Part shown: positions 4,582-5,291 of the stretch, one piece after another
Layout: each line of letters begins with the position of its first letter
Position numbering within the stretch: position 1 is the stretch's first letter
From: an uncultured Alistipes sp.
GTDB lineage: Bacteria; Bacteroidota; Bacteroidia; Bacteroidales; Rikenellaceae
Reading direction: 5' to 3'
NCBI RefSeq assembly: GCF_949296715.1
Contig: NZ_CASFQD010000040.1
Span: 1-5,291 of the forward strand
DNA length: 5,291 nt
Position numbers and translations under genes: made by a program
Notes under the pieces: model-generated
Database searches by the model: none
Told to the model about the DNA's origin: nothing
The model's input: the letters and a program-made list of their open reading frames with translations, nothing else

Positions 4582-5291
4582 TCAGATCAGGGTGACCGAC
4601 TCCTTGCGTCGGCTGAAATTGCGGGCCAGGGCCGCGGCGAAGGGCGTGTCGAAGGTGCGCGCCCCGACGGGGCATCCCTTGACGCAGGCGCAGCAGCGCA
4701 GGCAGCGCGCCGGATCGGTGTGCAGCTCGTCGCCGCGCCGGATGGCCCCGGTAGGGCAGACGGCCGCGCAGCGTCCGCAGCGGGTGCAGAGCGTCTCGTC
4801 GCCTGCGGGCAGGTAGACAACCGGATGGCGCTTCTGTCGGCGGCGGTAGCCCACGACGAAGCGGATGAAACGCAGCAGCGGCCACAGCGGCGTGGCAGGG
4901 GCTTTCAATTTGCGTACATCGACCGCGGCGGGGGCTTCGCCCGCTGCGGTTGCGGCGAGTTTCTGCCGCACGGCGGCGCCGAAGGCGGCGGCGTGGGCCA
5001 GGTCGTCGGCATCGGGACGTCCCGCCGCAATGGGTGTGGCGGGTGTGCTGTAGGAGTGTTCGCCGATGAAGGCTCCGGCGGCAACGGGGCGGAATCCCTG
5101 CGCCGCGGCCAGTGCGGCCAGCTCCGCGACGGCCCCCTCGAAGGCCCGGTTGCCGTAGACCGCGACCACGACGGCCGGAGTCTGCGTGCCGCGCACCTGC
5201 TTCATGCGTTCGGCCGCGAGCGGCGGGATGTGCCCGCCGTAGACGGGTGCGGCAATGACGGCGACGGCCTCCGGCGGCAGGGTGGCGGGTG
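4582..5291 (-). CDS. EFR1 family ferredoxin/flavodoxin protein, 5' part missing
   Basis: An electron-transfer protein joining a flavodoxin-like domain (FMN site) to two [4Fe-4S] clusters, of the type annotated as EFR1 family. The reading frame stays open through the window edge, so 235 C-terminal residues are visible and the start lies beyond 5291. The flavodoxin part shows AVIAAPVYGGHIPPLAAERM, then VVVAVYGNRAFEGAVAEL and GAFIGEHSYST, all characteristic of the family. A linker rich in Ala leads to a basic segment (FVVGYRRRQKRHP). The first cluster motif is CTRCGRCAAVCP (Cys codons from 4786-4788 down to 4756-4758). The second is CLRCCACVKGCP (4702-4704 down to 4672-4674), with an extra fifth Cys typical of this family. 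The protein is probably cytoplasmic; its redox partner is unknown. An internal ATG at 5203-5205 is not the start, since the upstream residues continue the flavodoxin fold. Confidence 0.94.
   Translation of the reverse strand, partial: PATLPPEAVAVIAAPVYGGHIPPLAAERMKQVRGTQTPAVVVAVYGNRAFEGAVAELAALAAAQGFRPVAAGAFIGEHSYSTPATPIAAGRPDADDLAHAAAFGAAVRQKLAATAAGEAPAAVDVRKLKAPATPLWPLLRFIRFVVGYRRRQKRHPVVYLPAGDETLCTRCGRCAAVCPTGAIRRGDELHTDPARCLRCCACVKGCPVGARTFDTPFAAALARNFSRRKESVTLI

Noticed and set aside
1..5291. CRISPR array, mobile element or defence system
   Set aside because: No regularly spaced repeats with unique spacers, no transposase or integrase, and every convincing gene belongs to a well-known housekeeping or stress family.

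Overview
The window is GC-rich (the third codon position is mostly G or C), with compact genes, near-absent Shine-Dalgarno sites apart from one, and protein families typical of gut Bacteroidales. These are an EFR1-type ferredoxin/flavodoxin, a lipoprotein with a transglutaminase core, CutC, Hsp20 and several GNAT acetyltransferases. The composition fits a high-GC member such as Alistipes (Rikenellaceae). That assignment is inferred from gene style and composition; no rRNA or other marker is present.

Left part (1-923). An AT-rich end carries a tandem CG+T7 repeat and a perfect 44-bp palindrome at 29-72, probably a bidirectional terminator. A minus-strand GNAT gene (198-731) follows. It is divergent from a plus-strand small heat shock protein (924-1358), and the 192-bp gap between them holds helically phased GTGAC direct repeats, a GNRA-capped hairpin and a six-codon ORF whose stop runs into a strong ribosome binding site. 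The sHSP gene ends in a textbook intrinsic terminator (1384-1421).

Middle (1422-4092). After 253 bases without a supportable gene comes a tight plus-strand run: cutC (1675-2409), a transglutaminase-like lipoprotein (2421-3611) and a second GNAT gene (3613-4092). The gaps of 11 and 1 bases suggest one transcript. The products point to different jobs (a cytoplasmic TIM barrel, a cell-envelope cysteine hydrolase-type fold and an acyltransferase), so co-transcription does not by itself define a pathway.

Right part (4093-5291). On the minus strand, a partial EFR1 ferredoxin/flavodoxin gene (4582 to beyond 5291) is followed after 27 bases by a YjaB-like GNAT gene (4108-4554). That gene converges on the second GNAT gene with only 15 bases between stop codons. 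I find no CRISPR array, tRNA, rRNA, insertion sequence, toxin-antitoxin pair or phage gene. The region looks like ordinary chromosomal housekeeping and stress content. The regulatory DNA between the divergent genes and the palindrome are the parts least explained.
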